From IMG/VR virus record IMGVR_UViG_3300001782_000147, positions 1-47,617 of that record: 47,617 nt of DNA. One strand, written 5' to 3'. This DNA comes from a virus. Numbering within the stretch: position 1 is the stretch's first letter; each line of letters begins with the position of its first letter. This document shows, piece after piece, positions 40,646-46,844 of this stretch. A program made the position numbers and the translations under genes. The notes under the pieces were generated by a model. It saw only the letters and a list, made by a program, of their open reading frames with translations, was not told the DNA's origin and made no database searches.

Positions 40646-41230
40646 TTATTTTTTCATTGGCATTTGTATATAAGTCAAACTGCCGGTTTTCGGAACGGTC
40701 CCGTCAAAGTATTTTAGGTCTCCGCGTATTACGAATGGTTTTTCTGCCGGTGTATTTGCTGCTACTGAAATTCGGACATCTTCAAGCGACGCATTAAGTT
40801 TCAATATCAGCCCAATTACAGTTCGCAGCATCTCGGTATTGAAAAACATATCGGCTCGGTGTAGTTCGTAAAGAACAAGATTCAGCGTCGCTCCAATATC
40901 AATACCGAGACAGGATTTTTCGAGAATCTCTTTTTCTTGTTTCAGAAAAACATCTTGATATTTTGGGAACTTTTCCGCTTCTTTATCGAGCAGACAGTAG
41001 CCGTCCTTCGTGAGAAAATACAATCCAGATTCGAATTTGTTTTCTAATTTGAGTTCTAAAAGACGACGACCGTCCGAAACCGCAAACGTTGTTTTATTTA
41101 TGAACACCCGATTGATTGCATATCGAGTAGTACTATCGCACATACATTCAACTAAAAGATTTCTTAAACCCGGAGAGACGTGCGGCACTCCTAATTTTTG
41201 TTCGAACAGTTTTTGATTTCTTGCCTTCAT
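40646..41230 (-). CDS. Possible sliding-clamp-like (DnaN-type) protein
   Basis: A 194-residue protein. Features reminiscent of the beta clamp are TFAVSDGRRLLELKLENKF (about 48-66), LYFLTKDGYCLL and KFPKYQDVFLK (about 88-98), and a C-terminus IRGDLKYFDG...SLTYIQMPMKK, which resembles the VVMPM end of DnaN. At 194 residues it would be only half a normal clamp, so it could dimerise or trimerise differently or be a clamp-derived decoy. This is inference from motif likeness and its place beside the exonuclease. Confidence 0.45.
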   Translation of the reverse strand: MKARNQKLFEQKLGVPHVSPGLRNLLVECMCDSTTRYAINRVFINKTTFAVSDGRRLLELKLENKFESGLYFLTKDGYCLLDKEAEKFPKYQDVFLKQEKEILEKSCLGIDIGATLNLVLYELHRADMFFNTEMLRTVIGLILKLNASLEDVRISVAANTPAEKPFVIRGDLKYFDGTVPKTGSLTYIQMPMKK

Positions 41231-41457
41231 TTTAAGCTCCTTCTCTTTTTGATTTTGACGATTTCAACAGCATCCTTGTGGTGAATCCCGAACAGACTTT
41301 TAGCCAAGTTTTTCGAGACCGGTTGACTGACAATCCGACTGCTGTAATTTTCCGAATGTTTGTAAATGACACGATATTTGCGTTGAGGGTCAGGTTTCGA
41401 TTTCTGATATGTCCTTAATTTTTCTGATAACCATTCAATCAGCCATCGTATTCGCAT
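41227..41457 (-). CDS. Small basic phage protein
   Basis: A 76-residue basic protein (MRIRWLIEWLSEKLRTYQKSK...) with an amphipathic Trp/Leu helix (about 3-17), which could bind membrane or DNA, and a Lys-rich tail (VEIVKIKKRRSLK). It overlaps both neighbours by 1-4 bases (TAATG and ATGA), typical of a coupled operon. Function unknown. Confidence 0.55.
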   Translation of the reverse strand: MRIRWLIEWLSEKLRTYQKSKPDPQRKYRVIYKHSENYSSRIVSQPVSKNLAKSLFGIHHKDAVEIVKIKKRRSLK

Positions 41458-41636
41458 TAAAGTTCTCCTTCACTTACAAGTATGTCCGTAATTTTTTGAA
41501 TGATTTTTTGTTCGTGCTCCGTTTTTGCTCTCGGCAGATAACGATAAAGTTTTTTCAAAGTAGAAATATCGAGTTCGTCGAGAACGTCGATGTCATCCGG
41601 ATAGTTCCATTTCCTTTTCGGTAGTTTTACCGACAT
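41457..41636 (-). CDS. Small helical protein (59 residues)
   Basis: ATG 41636 overlaps the 3D-lysin stop and runs 59 codons to TAA 41457, which overlaps the next start by one base. The product is MSVKLPKRKW...DIDVLDELDISTLKKLYRYL..., a small acidic-helical protein. Overlaps at both ends indicate a real coupled gene that is too short for most ORF cut-offs. No family recognised. Confidence 0.5.
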   Translation of the reverse strand: MSVKLPKRKWNYPDDIDVLDELDISTLKKLYRYLPRAKTEHEQKIIQKITDILVSEGEL

Positions 41637-42085
41637 ATTTCAACGTCCAATCTCTGGACGCCCCAACGGAGGGCATCGTCGTGATTGTTGAAAAAAACCT
41701 CGATATGATTTTCAGGACCCCGGTCGAGTACCGGTACAGGTTCTGCATTGTTGTATCCCGGAATCCGGAGCATCGTTCCGAATGGTATCTCTACCGGTGC
41801 GGCCACAAAACGGTCTCCATACCGGATTTTATGACCGCACGCGGTATACCCGTCGCTCCATCGACCGCAGCAACGATTACACGGACAATAAGCCATCACA
41901 ACGTAAATCGACCTTGATAACTTTTCTCTGTCCGTATTAGTCTCAGAGGTAGGCGTTTGACGGCAGAATCGACTGTTAGACGCCTTATACCTACGGTGTA
42001 AAGAGCCGTCGTCAAAACCGAGCAAATAACCGGCGGTAAAACAGAGCAGCCAAAAGACGATGAGATATATCCTGCGACCGTTCAT
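41627..42085 (-). CDS. 3D-domain protein (lytic transglycosylase-like)
   Basis: A 152-residue protein starting ATG 42085 (ATGA overlap with the methyltransferase-like gene, GGGGGG upstream). Residues 5-23 form a signal anchor (IYLIVFWLLCFTAGYLLGF). The 3D domain (about 62-150) shows YVVMAYCPCNRCCGRW, DGYTACGH, PFGTMLRIPGY and VLDRGPENHIEVFF, with its three conserved Asp. It resembles MltA/RlpA-type folds that cleave or bind peptidoglycan. Likely the phage lysin or an injection-aid enzyme, in the early cluster and far from the holin candidate. Confidence 0.75.
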   Translation of the reverse strand: MNGRRIYLIVFWLLCFTAGYLLGFDDGSLHRRYKASNSRFCRQTPTSETNTDREKLSRSIYVVMAYCPCNRCCGRWSDGYTACGHKIRYGDRFVAAPVEIPFGTMLRIPGYNNAEPVPVLDRGPENHIEVFFNNHDDALRWGVQRLDVEICR

Positions 42086-42999
42086 AACAACCCCCCGGTC
42101 TCGTCGTATCCGCACGCCTTCATCTTCTCGATTATCTCCATTGAGCCTAACAAGTCGCGGTAATCGTGAAAGAGATAATTCAACGCAGCTTCCTTGCTAA
42201 GTTTACGGTCAATAATTTCTTTCCAGAACGGAACTTTTAGAGCACCGTACAATCCGTAAATGTGCTTAATCTCAGCAAGTTTTCGTTTACGCATATAGTA
42301 GAATTGAGTTTGAACCGTTGACGCTAAACCAGTTATGACTTGACCGTACATAACGTCCTCATTCCAGCAATAGATATGCTCGTTCGGAATGATGCCCGTT
42401 GATGCTTTTCGTAACGGCAAGATGTGTTCGAAGATAGTACGTTCTCCGTCACTACGCCAAATATCGTAATACGCGTAATCGAACCGCAGGTCTGTATCGC
42501 GGAGAAAACCGTAAATATCTCCGCAATGAAACAACGCCTTATCGTTGATTCCTAAATGCCTCCAAACAAGTTCGAAAACTTCGCGTGCGATTTCTACAAT
42601 GACAATCCCGGAGACTTCGGTTTTTTTGGCGATTCGATGAGCAACATAACCGAGTCCGAGACCGCCGATAAGAACTCGTCCGGTCGCTACGTCGATAAAA
42701 TTCTGTGCCTGTTCAATCTCACGCGGTTCATCTTTCATCCAAACGCCGTCTTTGTTAGATAAGCAATGAAAGTGACCGTCGGAGAGCATACGGCCTTTTT
42801 TTTGCGGTCGACCGGTCATTATCGCGGTACGAGCATCGATTAGAGAAAACTCGTCTCCGGCCTTATACGGCTCGTGTGTGATTTCGTAATCTCCGCATTT
42901 TCCTTCCGGTATGTCATAACCGACGTGCAGATTAAAGACGCCTTCGACCTTGCTTTTGGGTTTTCTTGCTTTTCTTTTTTTTCTTTTTGTCTTTGCCAT
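42082..42999 (-). CDS. Rossmann-fold methyltransferase-like protein
   Basis: A 305-residue protein with a Lys/Arg-rich N-terminus (MAKTKRKKRKARKPKSK, 1-17). A SAM-binding-type Rossmann core follows: RVLIGGLGLGYVAHRIAKK (about 108-126; G-G-L-G-L-G loop), IVIVEIAREVFELVW and FDYAYYDIWRSDG (about 174-186). Spermidine-synthase or small-molecule and DNA/protein methyltransferases share this layout. The substrate is unknown. The basic N-terminus suggests nucleic acid. Start ATG 42999; a TTG six bases earlier is less likely. Confidence 0.6.
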   Translation of the reverse strand: MAKTKRKKRKARKPKSKVEGVFNLHVGYDIPEGKCGDYEITHEPYKAGDEFSLIDARTAIMTGRPQKKGRMLSDGHFHCLSNKDGVWMKDEPREIEQAQNFIDVATGRVLIGGLGLGYVAHRIAKKTEVSGIVIVEIAREVFELVWRHLGINDKALFHCGDIYGFLRDTDLRFDYAYYDIWRSDGERTIFEHILPLRKASTGIIPNEHIYCWNEDVMYGQVITGLASTVQTQFYYMRKRKLAEIKHIYGLYGALKVPFWKEIIDRKLSKEAALNYLFHDYRDLLGSMEIIEKMKACGYDETGGLL

Positions 43000-43243
43000 T
43001 TTCAAACGCCTCGGTTTTTGCCAGACGCCATATCACAGCGTCGGCTCTAATGGTGTATTTTTTTCTCGTTCCCTTGATTCGGCAGATAATCATTCCCGGC
43101 GGTTTGATTTCAACTATCACCGGGCGATTTTCCCCGCGATAAAAAATTGTGAAATCCGTTTCGCGTCTGATAGGTTTCACAAGTTTAGATTTGTTCTTTT
43201 TTCTGTCGTTAGTAACATTAAACGTAACTTTACGTTTCGCCAT
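42932..43243 (-). CDS. Small basic conserved phage protein
   Basis: A 103-residue protein with a beta-type core (DFTIFYRGENRPVIVEIKPPGMIICRIKG, about 30-58), the layout of a small beta-barrel nucleic-acid-binding protein, and a long Lys tail (GKDKKKKKKSKKTQ). It overlaps the methyltransferase-like gene by 68 bases. It is preceded by a copy of the early-gene leader motif. Confidence 0.6.
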   Translation of the reverse strand: MAKRKVTFNVTNDRKKNKSKLVKPIRRETDFTIFYRGENRPVIVEIKPPGMIICRIKGTRKKYTIRADAVIWRLAKTEAFENGKDKKKKKKSKKTQKQGRRRL

Positions 43244-43250
43244 TTTGAAC

Positions 43251-43266
43251 CTCCTTATTAGTGATT
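43251..43266 (-). repeat. Leader motif copy 2 (AATCACTAATAAGGAG)
   Basis: AATCACTAATAAGGAG on the minus strand ends eight bases before the start at 43243, containing its ribosome binding site. Closest of all copies to the consensus AAYCACTANTAAGGAG. Confidence 0.6.
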
Positions 43267-43269
43267 GAT

Positions 43270-43737
43270 TTACATATCGAACAATGTTTCAGCCTGTTTT
43301 TTTGATGCAGGTCGCTTATGGCATCTTTTTTTCAAATCCCTCAGAGCATTGAGTACCGGGTGTTGTATATCTCCGCCACGTGCCCGGTAGATTGTATATT
43401 TCAGTTCCTTCAATTCGCGTTCCTCATCTTTGGACAGTTCGGTTTTTCGAATCTCCGGAGGTACGGTCGCACCTCTACGTTCCATCACTTTAGTTGTCAC
43501 GTAGAAATAGACTTCTGCAAGATAATGAGGTAGCGGTGCCCTGAAACTTGCCGTCATAAGATACGCGACAATCTCTGCGTCACCAACCTTATCAACGTCG
43601 GAAAATTCGTCATTACCTATTGCGACCAAACCGAGTACCATCCTCTCTGTTTTAATTTCCTCTAAAAGCCAATCCGGTATGCAATCCGCCCACCCCGCGT
43701 CACCGACTACAAGTCGGTTTTCTTTTAACTTTTTCAT
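43270..43737 (-). CDS. Conserved phage protein of unknown function
   Basis: A 155-residue protein (MKKLKENRLVVGDAGWADCIPDWLLEEI...). The central LGLVAIGNDEFSDVDKVGDAEIVAYLMTASFRAPL (about 36-70) with a conserved G-D-A-E-x-x-A-Y-L pattern is found in phage early proteins. The C-terminus is charged. It overlaps the upstream gene by four bases. Confidence 0.55.
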   Translation of the reverse strand: MKKLKENRLVVGDAGWADCIPDWLLEEIKTERMVLGLVAIGNDEFSDVDKVGDAEIVAYLMTASFRAPLPHYLAEVYFYVTTKVMERRGATVPPEIRKTELSKDEERELKELKYTIYRARGGDIQHPVLNALRDLKKRCHKRPASKKQAETLFDM

Positions 43738-43997
43738 CCTACCGGTTCACACGCTTCGCAACGTGAGTACCCATTCGCCATAAATTGATAGACGACATCG
43801 TTCCCGTACTCTTTTTGAAGTTCATCGATTACCTCTTTCGGTGTTTGAACCGCGTCGGTTAATCCGGCAAGCGGTTTGTATTTGTCGTCCTCGATAACGA
43901 GCATCCAGACGCTTTCCGGGTCCGGTTTTTCGATAACGATTTTCTGCTCGCCGCGTGACGGGTGTATTGGTAATTCAAAAACTTTTCTCTTATACAT
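43734..43997 (-). CDS. Small phage protein with terminal cysteines
   Basis: An 87-residue protein with a beta-rich N-terminus (KVFELPIHPSRGEQKIVIEKPDPE) and a helical part (AVQTPKEVIDELQKEYG). It ends CEACEPVG. The ribosome binding site GGAGGATAAT lies within the upstream gene. Four-base overlaps on both sides. Confidence 0.5.
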   Translation of the reverse strand: MYKRKVFELPIHPSRGEQKIVIEKPDPESVWMLVIEDDKYKPLAGLTDAVQTPKEVIDELQKEYGNDVVYQFMANGYSRCEACEPVG

Positions 43998-44202
43998 TTT
44001 GATTATCCTCCTTCAGTTTCTCCACTGATTTCAGGATTTTTTGGGCTTGCGGATAAAAATCGATGTCACTGGCTTTTGCCAAGTCATTGCCGAAATTTAT
44101 CAGAAAATCTACAATGTTGTGTTCTGCGTTTATTATTTTTTCCGGTGTCCAAGGGAACGGCAGGACTTCGTGATAGTGCAGCATAATTTCTTTACAGGTC
44201 AT
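43990..44202 (-). CDS. Small helical phage protein
   Basis: A 70-residue protein starting at ATG 44202 (GATAGG upstream; a longer start at 44223 lacks an SD). It has two helices (IINAEHNIVDFLINFGNDLAKAS and YPQAQKILKSVEKLKED). No family recognised. Confidence 0.5.
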   Translation of the reverse strand: MTCKEIMLHYHEVLPFPWTPEKIINAEHNIVDFLINFGNDLAKASDIDFYPQAQKILKSVEKLKEDNQNV

Positions 44203-44259
44203 TTTGATACCTATCGTCCGCATAACTAAAAACCAATGCGATTAGACTTTTGAAGATTT

Positions 44260-44862
44260 TCATTGCTTCTGTAGTTTCCGCCTATTGCTCATTTCTTCTT
44301 TGAAATCTTTAGCTGAAATTGTGAATCGCCTTTTTATTTTAGAAGGTGTATGGCCTTTTGGGTCTGGATGGTATGCACAAGCAATTAGGGAATTTACATC
44401 ATCTTTGAAGTTCGTAACTATTACCCTTTCGCCTTTCCAGCTAAACTCTGTCCCTTTAACTAATCGACCAGCGGATTTGGCTTGCGTAGCGTGATTAGAA
44501 AAATGGGGCCAACAATCGTGGTAATCAAGACCGATACCTATAAAGGGCATTCGTCCCTTGAGTTTTTCGTAGGCATAAGCAAAAGTTAAATTTCCACATC
44601 TGACAGCCAAAGAATAATGACCTTCATCGACTCCATACCAAGATGGGCTATATCTTGAACCCGTACAACAAGAGCACTTTTCCCTTATTAATATTAAATC
44701 CGTTTTCTTAAAAGCAAAACCGGAACTAATAAGCAAAAACCAAAAAGCTGACCAAGCGTGTGATACTTTCTCTCCCGTATAATTCATTGTTGCCCAACTA
44801 CCTCTGGAATAAACATCAAACATTTTTTGTACATCTGATTCTTTATTCTCTATCATTTTCAT
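44260..44862 (-). CDS. Uncharacterised Cys/His-containing protein
   Basis: A 200-residue protein with a membrane-like segment (HAWSAFWFLLISSGFAF, about 35-51) and Cys64-x-Cys66-Cys67 (KCSCCTGSRY). A later HDCWPHFSNH block and a basic C-terminus follow. It comes immediately after a strong terminator on the minus strand and so may need antitermination or its own promoter. The nature of the protein is unknown; the hydrophobic stretch is probably a buried core because Ser/His are interspersed. Confidence 0.5.
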   Translation of the reverse strand: MKMIENKESDVQKMFDVYSRGSWATMNYTGEKVSHAWSAFWFLLISSGFAFKKTDLILIREKCSCCTGSRYSPSWYGVDEGHYSLAVRCGNLTFAYAYEKLKGRMPFIGIGLDYHDCWPHFSNHATQAKSAGRLVKGTEFSWKGERVIVTNFKDDVNSLIACAYHPDPKGHTPSKIKRRFTISAKDFKEEMSNRRKLQKQ

Positions 44863-44870
44863 ACCTCAAT

Positions 44871-44900
44871 AAAAAACCGGAGGCGTATACACGCCCCCGG
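44871..44900 (-). terminator. Strong intrinsic terminator
   Basis: On the minus strand CCGG-G-GGCGT-GTAT-ACGCC-T-CCGG (44900-44877), ten paired bases with one mismatch, is followed directly by TTTTTT (44876-44871). It ends transcription of the Toprim-like gene, ten bases before the start of the next gene's ribosome binding region. Confidence 0.85.
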
Positions 44901-44901
44901 C

Positions 44902-44944
44902 AACCACTAATTAAGGAGTGGGGTTGGGTAAACCACCCCTTAGT
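44902..44944. repeat. Large imperfect inverted repeat after the Toprim-like gene
   Basis: Bases 44904-44944 form a long stem (about 14 pairs: CCACTAATTAAGG...CCTTAGTTGG with one bulge). The left arm, read on the plus strand, is an exact copy of the early-gene leader motif (AACCACTAATTAAGGAG, 44902-44918), here inverted relative to genes. It adds a second stem directly upstream of the terminator. Confidence 0.5.
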
Positions 44945-45545
44945 TGGCTAAATCCGAAACTTCGTCCCAGTTATCCGCGATATACTGCAACTTGTCACGG
45001 TATTGTTCCTGTTTGGTTATCAGTTTTTGACGCTTCTTTTTGTCTGTATATTCGTTGATAGCCTTAGTGATTAGCTCGTTAATTGCCTTCGGGTCGAGAG
45101 CATCGAGTTCCCACGAGTCCTCACCGTACTCAGCGACGTACCCTTCATATCTGCTGTCACTGACTTTTGCAGGATTCGGCGGTGGATTGTACTGCTCGAT
45201 TTGGTCAAGATTCAACGCGATTCTATCAACAATACCGCCGTAACCGAAGATGTCGAGACGGTCTTGTATGTCACGTGTCATATCGATACCGGACGGGTCG
45301 TGGTCTCCGAGGTGTATAATCACCGTATCACGACCTTGCCGTTTGATTCGCATAGCTGCCTGCCACATAGCAGACTGGCTTACAAACCCGCGACATGACA
45401 GAAACGGCACGTCAAGTTCGGTACACGCACGCTCGACAACACCGATGAGAGCGTCTTTTTCAACCCAGACTTTCTGACCAGTGAGAGTTGCCTCGTTTCG
45501 GTCTTGTTCGGTCGACGATAGTATCCCAATCAACCAGTCCGGCAA
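44940..45545 (-). CDS. Spo11/TopoVI-A-like Toprim protein, C-terminal fragment
   Basis: The region from about residue 23 (GQKVWVEKDALIGVV) to the end matches the Toprim half of phage TopoVI-A/Spo11-like proteins: FVSQSAMWQAAMR and VIIHLGDHDPSGIDMTRDIQDRL with the D-x-D motif. The first 22 residues read from a shifted frame of the N-terminal gene and are not homologous. In related phage proteins a segment of about 30 residues joins the two halves; here it is missing and the frame has shifted. The Toprim half could still bind metal, but the gene is probably inactive as one enzyme. Confidence 0.65.
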   Translation of the reverse strand: MPDWLIGILSSTEQDRNEATLTGQKVWVEKDALIGVVERACTELDVPFLSCRGFVSQSAMWQAAMRIKRQGRDTVIIHLGDHDPSGIDMTRDIQDRLDIFGYGGIVDRIALNLDQIEQYNPPPNPAKVSDSRYEGYVAEYGEDSWELDALDPKAINELITKAINEYTDKKKRQKLITKQEQYRDKLQYIADNWDEVSDLAN

Positions 45546-45750
45546 GACGAGCCTTGTTGATTATTGAGCCGAGATTCGCGTAATCTCTGTCCGTGTTCGG
45601 AATGATGTTTCGAGCAACGAACTGATAGTACAACTGTCGTAATGTCAGGTCGTAACCCTCCGCTTCATATTCCGCGATAATTGAATTCGCGTAGTCAATC
45701 AACGCTAACGATTTTTTCCTGAAATTGAAATCGAGATATGGAATTTTCAT
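45460..45750 (-). CDS. Spo11/TopoVI-A-like protein, N-terminal fragment
   Basis: A 96-residue frame with the family N-terminus: FRKKSLALIDYANSIIAEYEAEGYDLTLRQLYYQFVARNIIPN and DYANLGSIINKARLAGLVDWDTIVDRTR. The winged-helix/5Y-CAP region retains the catalytic-type Tyr pair (QLYYQF). After NSHWS it ends out of frame with its C-terminal partner because about 90 bases appear deleted. Leader motif copy 3 precedes the gene, so it is still transcribed. Together with 44940..45545 it is one broken gene. Confidence 0.65.
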   Translation of the reverse strand: MKIPYLDFNFRKKSLALIDYANSIIAEYEAEGYDLTLRQLYYQFVARNIIPNTDRDYANLGSIINKARLAGLVDWDTIVDRTRPKRGNSHWSESLG

Positions 45751-45757
45751 TTTTTTG

Positions 45758-45774
45758 TTCCTTAATAGTGATTT
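45758..45774 (-). repeat. Leader motif copy 3
   Basis: AAATCACTATTAAGGAA precedes the Spo11-like gene start (45750) by seven bases on the minus strand; one base off the consensus in the SD part. Confidence 0.5.
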
Positions 45775-46029
45775 CTAATTATATGGTGTCGGAATTTCGA
45801 TATTCATTGCATCGTCGCAAACATTCGTGAGGGTATCAATTATTTCGTCAAGTCCCTCAATAGCAGTTTCTAACTGTTTGAATTTCTCGGTATTTTCGAG
45901 ATTTGTTCCGGAGAGACCATCACGCCAGTTTTCAAGCTCTTCTTTGACACTTTCAATCTCACTATTAGCCTCTTGCACGGTTGAAACCGCTTCACCGAAT
46001 CTTGCTGCTCTACTTTTGTTTTTTGCCAT
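45775..46029 (-). CDS. Small coiled-coil phage protein
   Basis: An 84-residue protein beginning MAKNKSRAARFGEAVSTVQEANSEIESVKEELENWRDGL, almost wholly helical with heptad spacing (about 15-75). Phage proteins of this composition occur next to TopoVI-A-like genes. Leader motif copy 4 supplies the ribosome binding site. A scaffold or partner role is possible. Confidence 0.6.
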   Translation of the reverse strand: MAKNKSRAARFGEAVSTVQEANSEIESVKEELENWRDGLSGTNLENTEKFKQLETAIEGLDEIIDTLTNVCDDAMNIEIPTPYN

Positions 46030-46035
46030 TTGCTT

Positions 46036-46052
46036 CTCCTTAAAAAGTGGTT
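46036..46052 (-). repeat. Leader motif copy 4
   Basis: AACCACTTTTTAAGGAG on the minus strand, six bases before the start at 46029. Nearly identical to copy 1 at the DUF932 gene. Confidence 0.55.
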
Positions 46053-46070
46053 AGAAATTTATAAACGGCT

Positions 46071-46113
46071 GACCCTCCGCGATTGATAAGGTGGTGATAA
46101 AAGCCGGAGGGTC
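46071..46113 (-). ncRNA. Stem-loop A of the tRNA-region array
   Basis: GACCCTCCG (46071-46079) pairs perfectly with CGGAGGGTC (46105-46113) around a 25-base loop. It is the last of the hairpins on the minus strand before the coiled-coil gene leader. Confidence 0.45.
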
Positions 46114-46130
46114 ACGCCGACTGACTTCGA

Positions 46131-46161
46131 GCAAGCCAACACGTACAATTTGTTGGCTTGC
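46131..46161 (-). ncRNA. Stem-loop B of the tRNA-region array
   Basis: GCAAGCCAAC (46131-46140) pairs perfectly over 10 bp with GTTGGCTTGC (46152-46161), loop of 11 bases. The 3' side on the minus strand is TCGAAG, not a T-run, so a terminator is unlikely. Confidence 0.5.
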
Positions 46162-46188
46162 TTAGGAGGAGAGGAAGGATTGATTGCC

Positions 46189-46269
46189 GCGAACGAGTCA
46201 CCGTCCGAGAAACCGACTGCCTAAAATCGGGTATAGGAATTCAAACGTCTTAAAGGATAACTCGTTCGC
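46189..46269 (-). ncRNA. Large closed element C (10-bp stem around 61 bases)
   Basis: GCGAACGAGT (46189-46198) pairs perfectly with ACTCGTTCGC (46260-46269). Inside is a small CCGA/TCGG hairpin (46212-46231). The size is tRNA-like, but no anticodon arm, T-arm or CCA end is found. It may be a small RNA processed from the tRNA transcript. Confidence 0.45.
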
Positions 46270-46286
46270 TTGGGAGAGAAACACAA

Positions 46287-46361
46287 TAGCGGAGGCAGGA
46301 TTCGAACCTGCGTCGAACGGCTTATGAGACCGTGCTGGAACCAACTCCAGTCTACTCCGCT
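46287..46361 (-). tRNA. tRNA with CAT anticodon (elongator Met or Ile2)
   Basis: Read on the minus strand from 46361 to 46287: acceptor stem AGCGGAG/CTCCGCT (7 bp) with discriminator A, anticodon stem ACGGT/GCCGT with loop CTCATAA (anticodon CAT), variable loop TCGAC, and T-arm GCAGG-TTCGAAT-CCTGC. The anticodon stem lacks the three G:C pairs of an initiator, so it is an elongator methionine or, if modified by TilS, an isoleucine tRNA. The D-arm (CTGG/CCAG with AGTTGGTT loop) begins two bases later than normal. CCA is not encoded. Confidence 0.85.
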
Positions 46362-46366
46362 ATAAA

Positions 46367-46396
46367 AGCCAGATTCCGATACGCAAGAATCTGGCT
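46367..46396 (-). terminator. Hairpin D directly 5' of the tRNA
   Basis: AGCCAGATTC (46367-46376) pairs perfectly with GAATCTGGCT (46387-46396) over 10 bp around a 10-base loop. On the minus strand it is followed by TTTTATA and then the tRNA six bases later. It may be a terminator for the upstream gene or a processing signal for the tRNA precursor. Confidence 0.5.
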
Positions 46397-46515
46397 CCGG
46401 AGGAATTGATATGCATAAGAACCCGGCTGACAGGATTGATGGACTGTTACCCCATTTGTTACGAGGACAGCGATAGACGGCCTATCAAACCGCATCATTT
46501 CCTGCCGCCGGCCTT
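46397..46515. other. Non-coding stretch upstream of the tRNA array
   Basis: About 120 bases between the gene at 46516 and hairpin D hold no start codon with a ribosome binding site leading to a sizeable frame, and no further strong stem. Together with the array it makes a 480-base gene-free region (46030-46515), the longest within the early unit. Confidence 0.4.
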
Positions 46516-46812
46516 TCAAACAACTACAAATTCCGGATTCGTGAACCTCGGTGCACGTTTACTCTTTTTTGCAAATTCAATGATGTTCATTCCGACGATT
46601 CCGCGTGTCGGCCACGTCCCGTTTTTGTAAAGGCAGAATTGACCGGCTTGACCTTCGCGTACATCAATCGGAATATACGTCACGAGGTAGTAATCCGGCA
46701 ACTGCTTCACGCTGAAAATCCGGGCGTGAAAAAGATACTCCTGAAAGTGTTTGCCGCGTGCTCGTTTGCGAATGCGTAATTCAATTTTGTCGTGCTTTTT
46801 CGGTACTAACAT
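46516..46812 (-). CDS. Small basic phage protein
   Basis: A 98-residue protein starting ATG 46812 behind AAGGAG. It has a basic beginning (MLVPKKHDKIELRIRKRARGKHF), a beta-type middle (YLFHARIFSVKQLPDYYLVTYIPIDVREGQ) and a conserved-looking LYKNGTWPTRGIVGMNIIEFAKK. No family recognised; preceded by leader motif copy 5. Confidence 0.55.
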   Translation of the reverse strand: MLVPKKHDKIELRIRKRARGKHFQEYLFHARIFSVKQLPDYYLVTYIPIDVREGQAGQFCLYKNGTWPTRGIVGMNIIEFAKKSKRAPRFTNPEFVVV

Positions 46813-46821
46813 TTTTCGATT

Positions 46822-46838
46822 CTCCTTGCTTAGTGGTT
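46822..46838 (-). repeat. Leader motif copy 5
   Basis: AACCACTAAGCAAGGAG on the minus strand, nine bases before the start at 46812. Two bases differ from the consensus. Confidence 0.5.
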
Positions 46839-46844
46839 TTGATT

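Noticed and set aside
46189-46269. Second tRNA gene
   Set aside because: The 10-bp closing stem is too long for an acceptor stem and neither T-arm (TTCGA) nor a credible anticodon loop is present.
46030-46400. CRISPR array or repeat cluster
   Set aside because: The hairpins are unrelated in sequence and unevenly spaced; no direct repeats with constant spacers exist here or elsewhere in the window.
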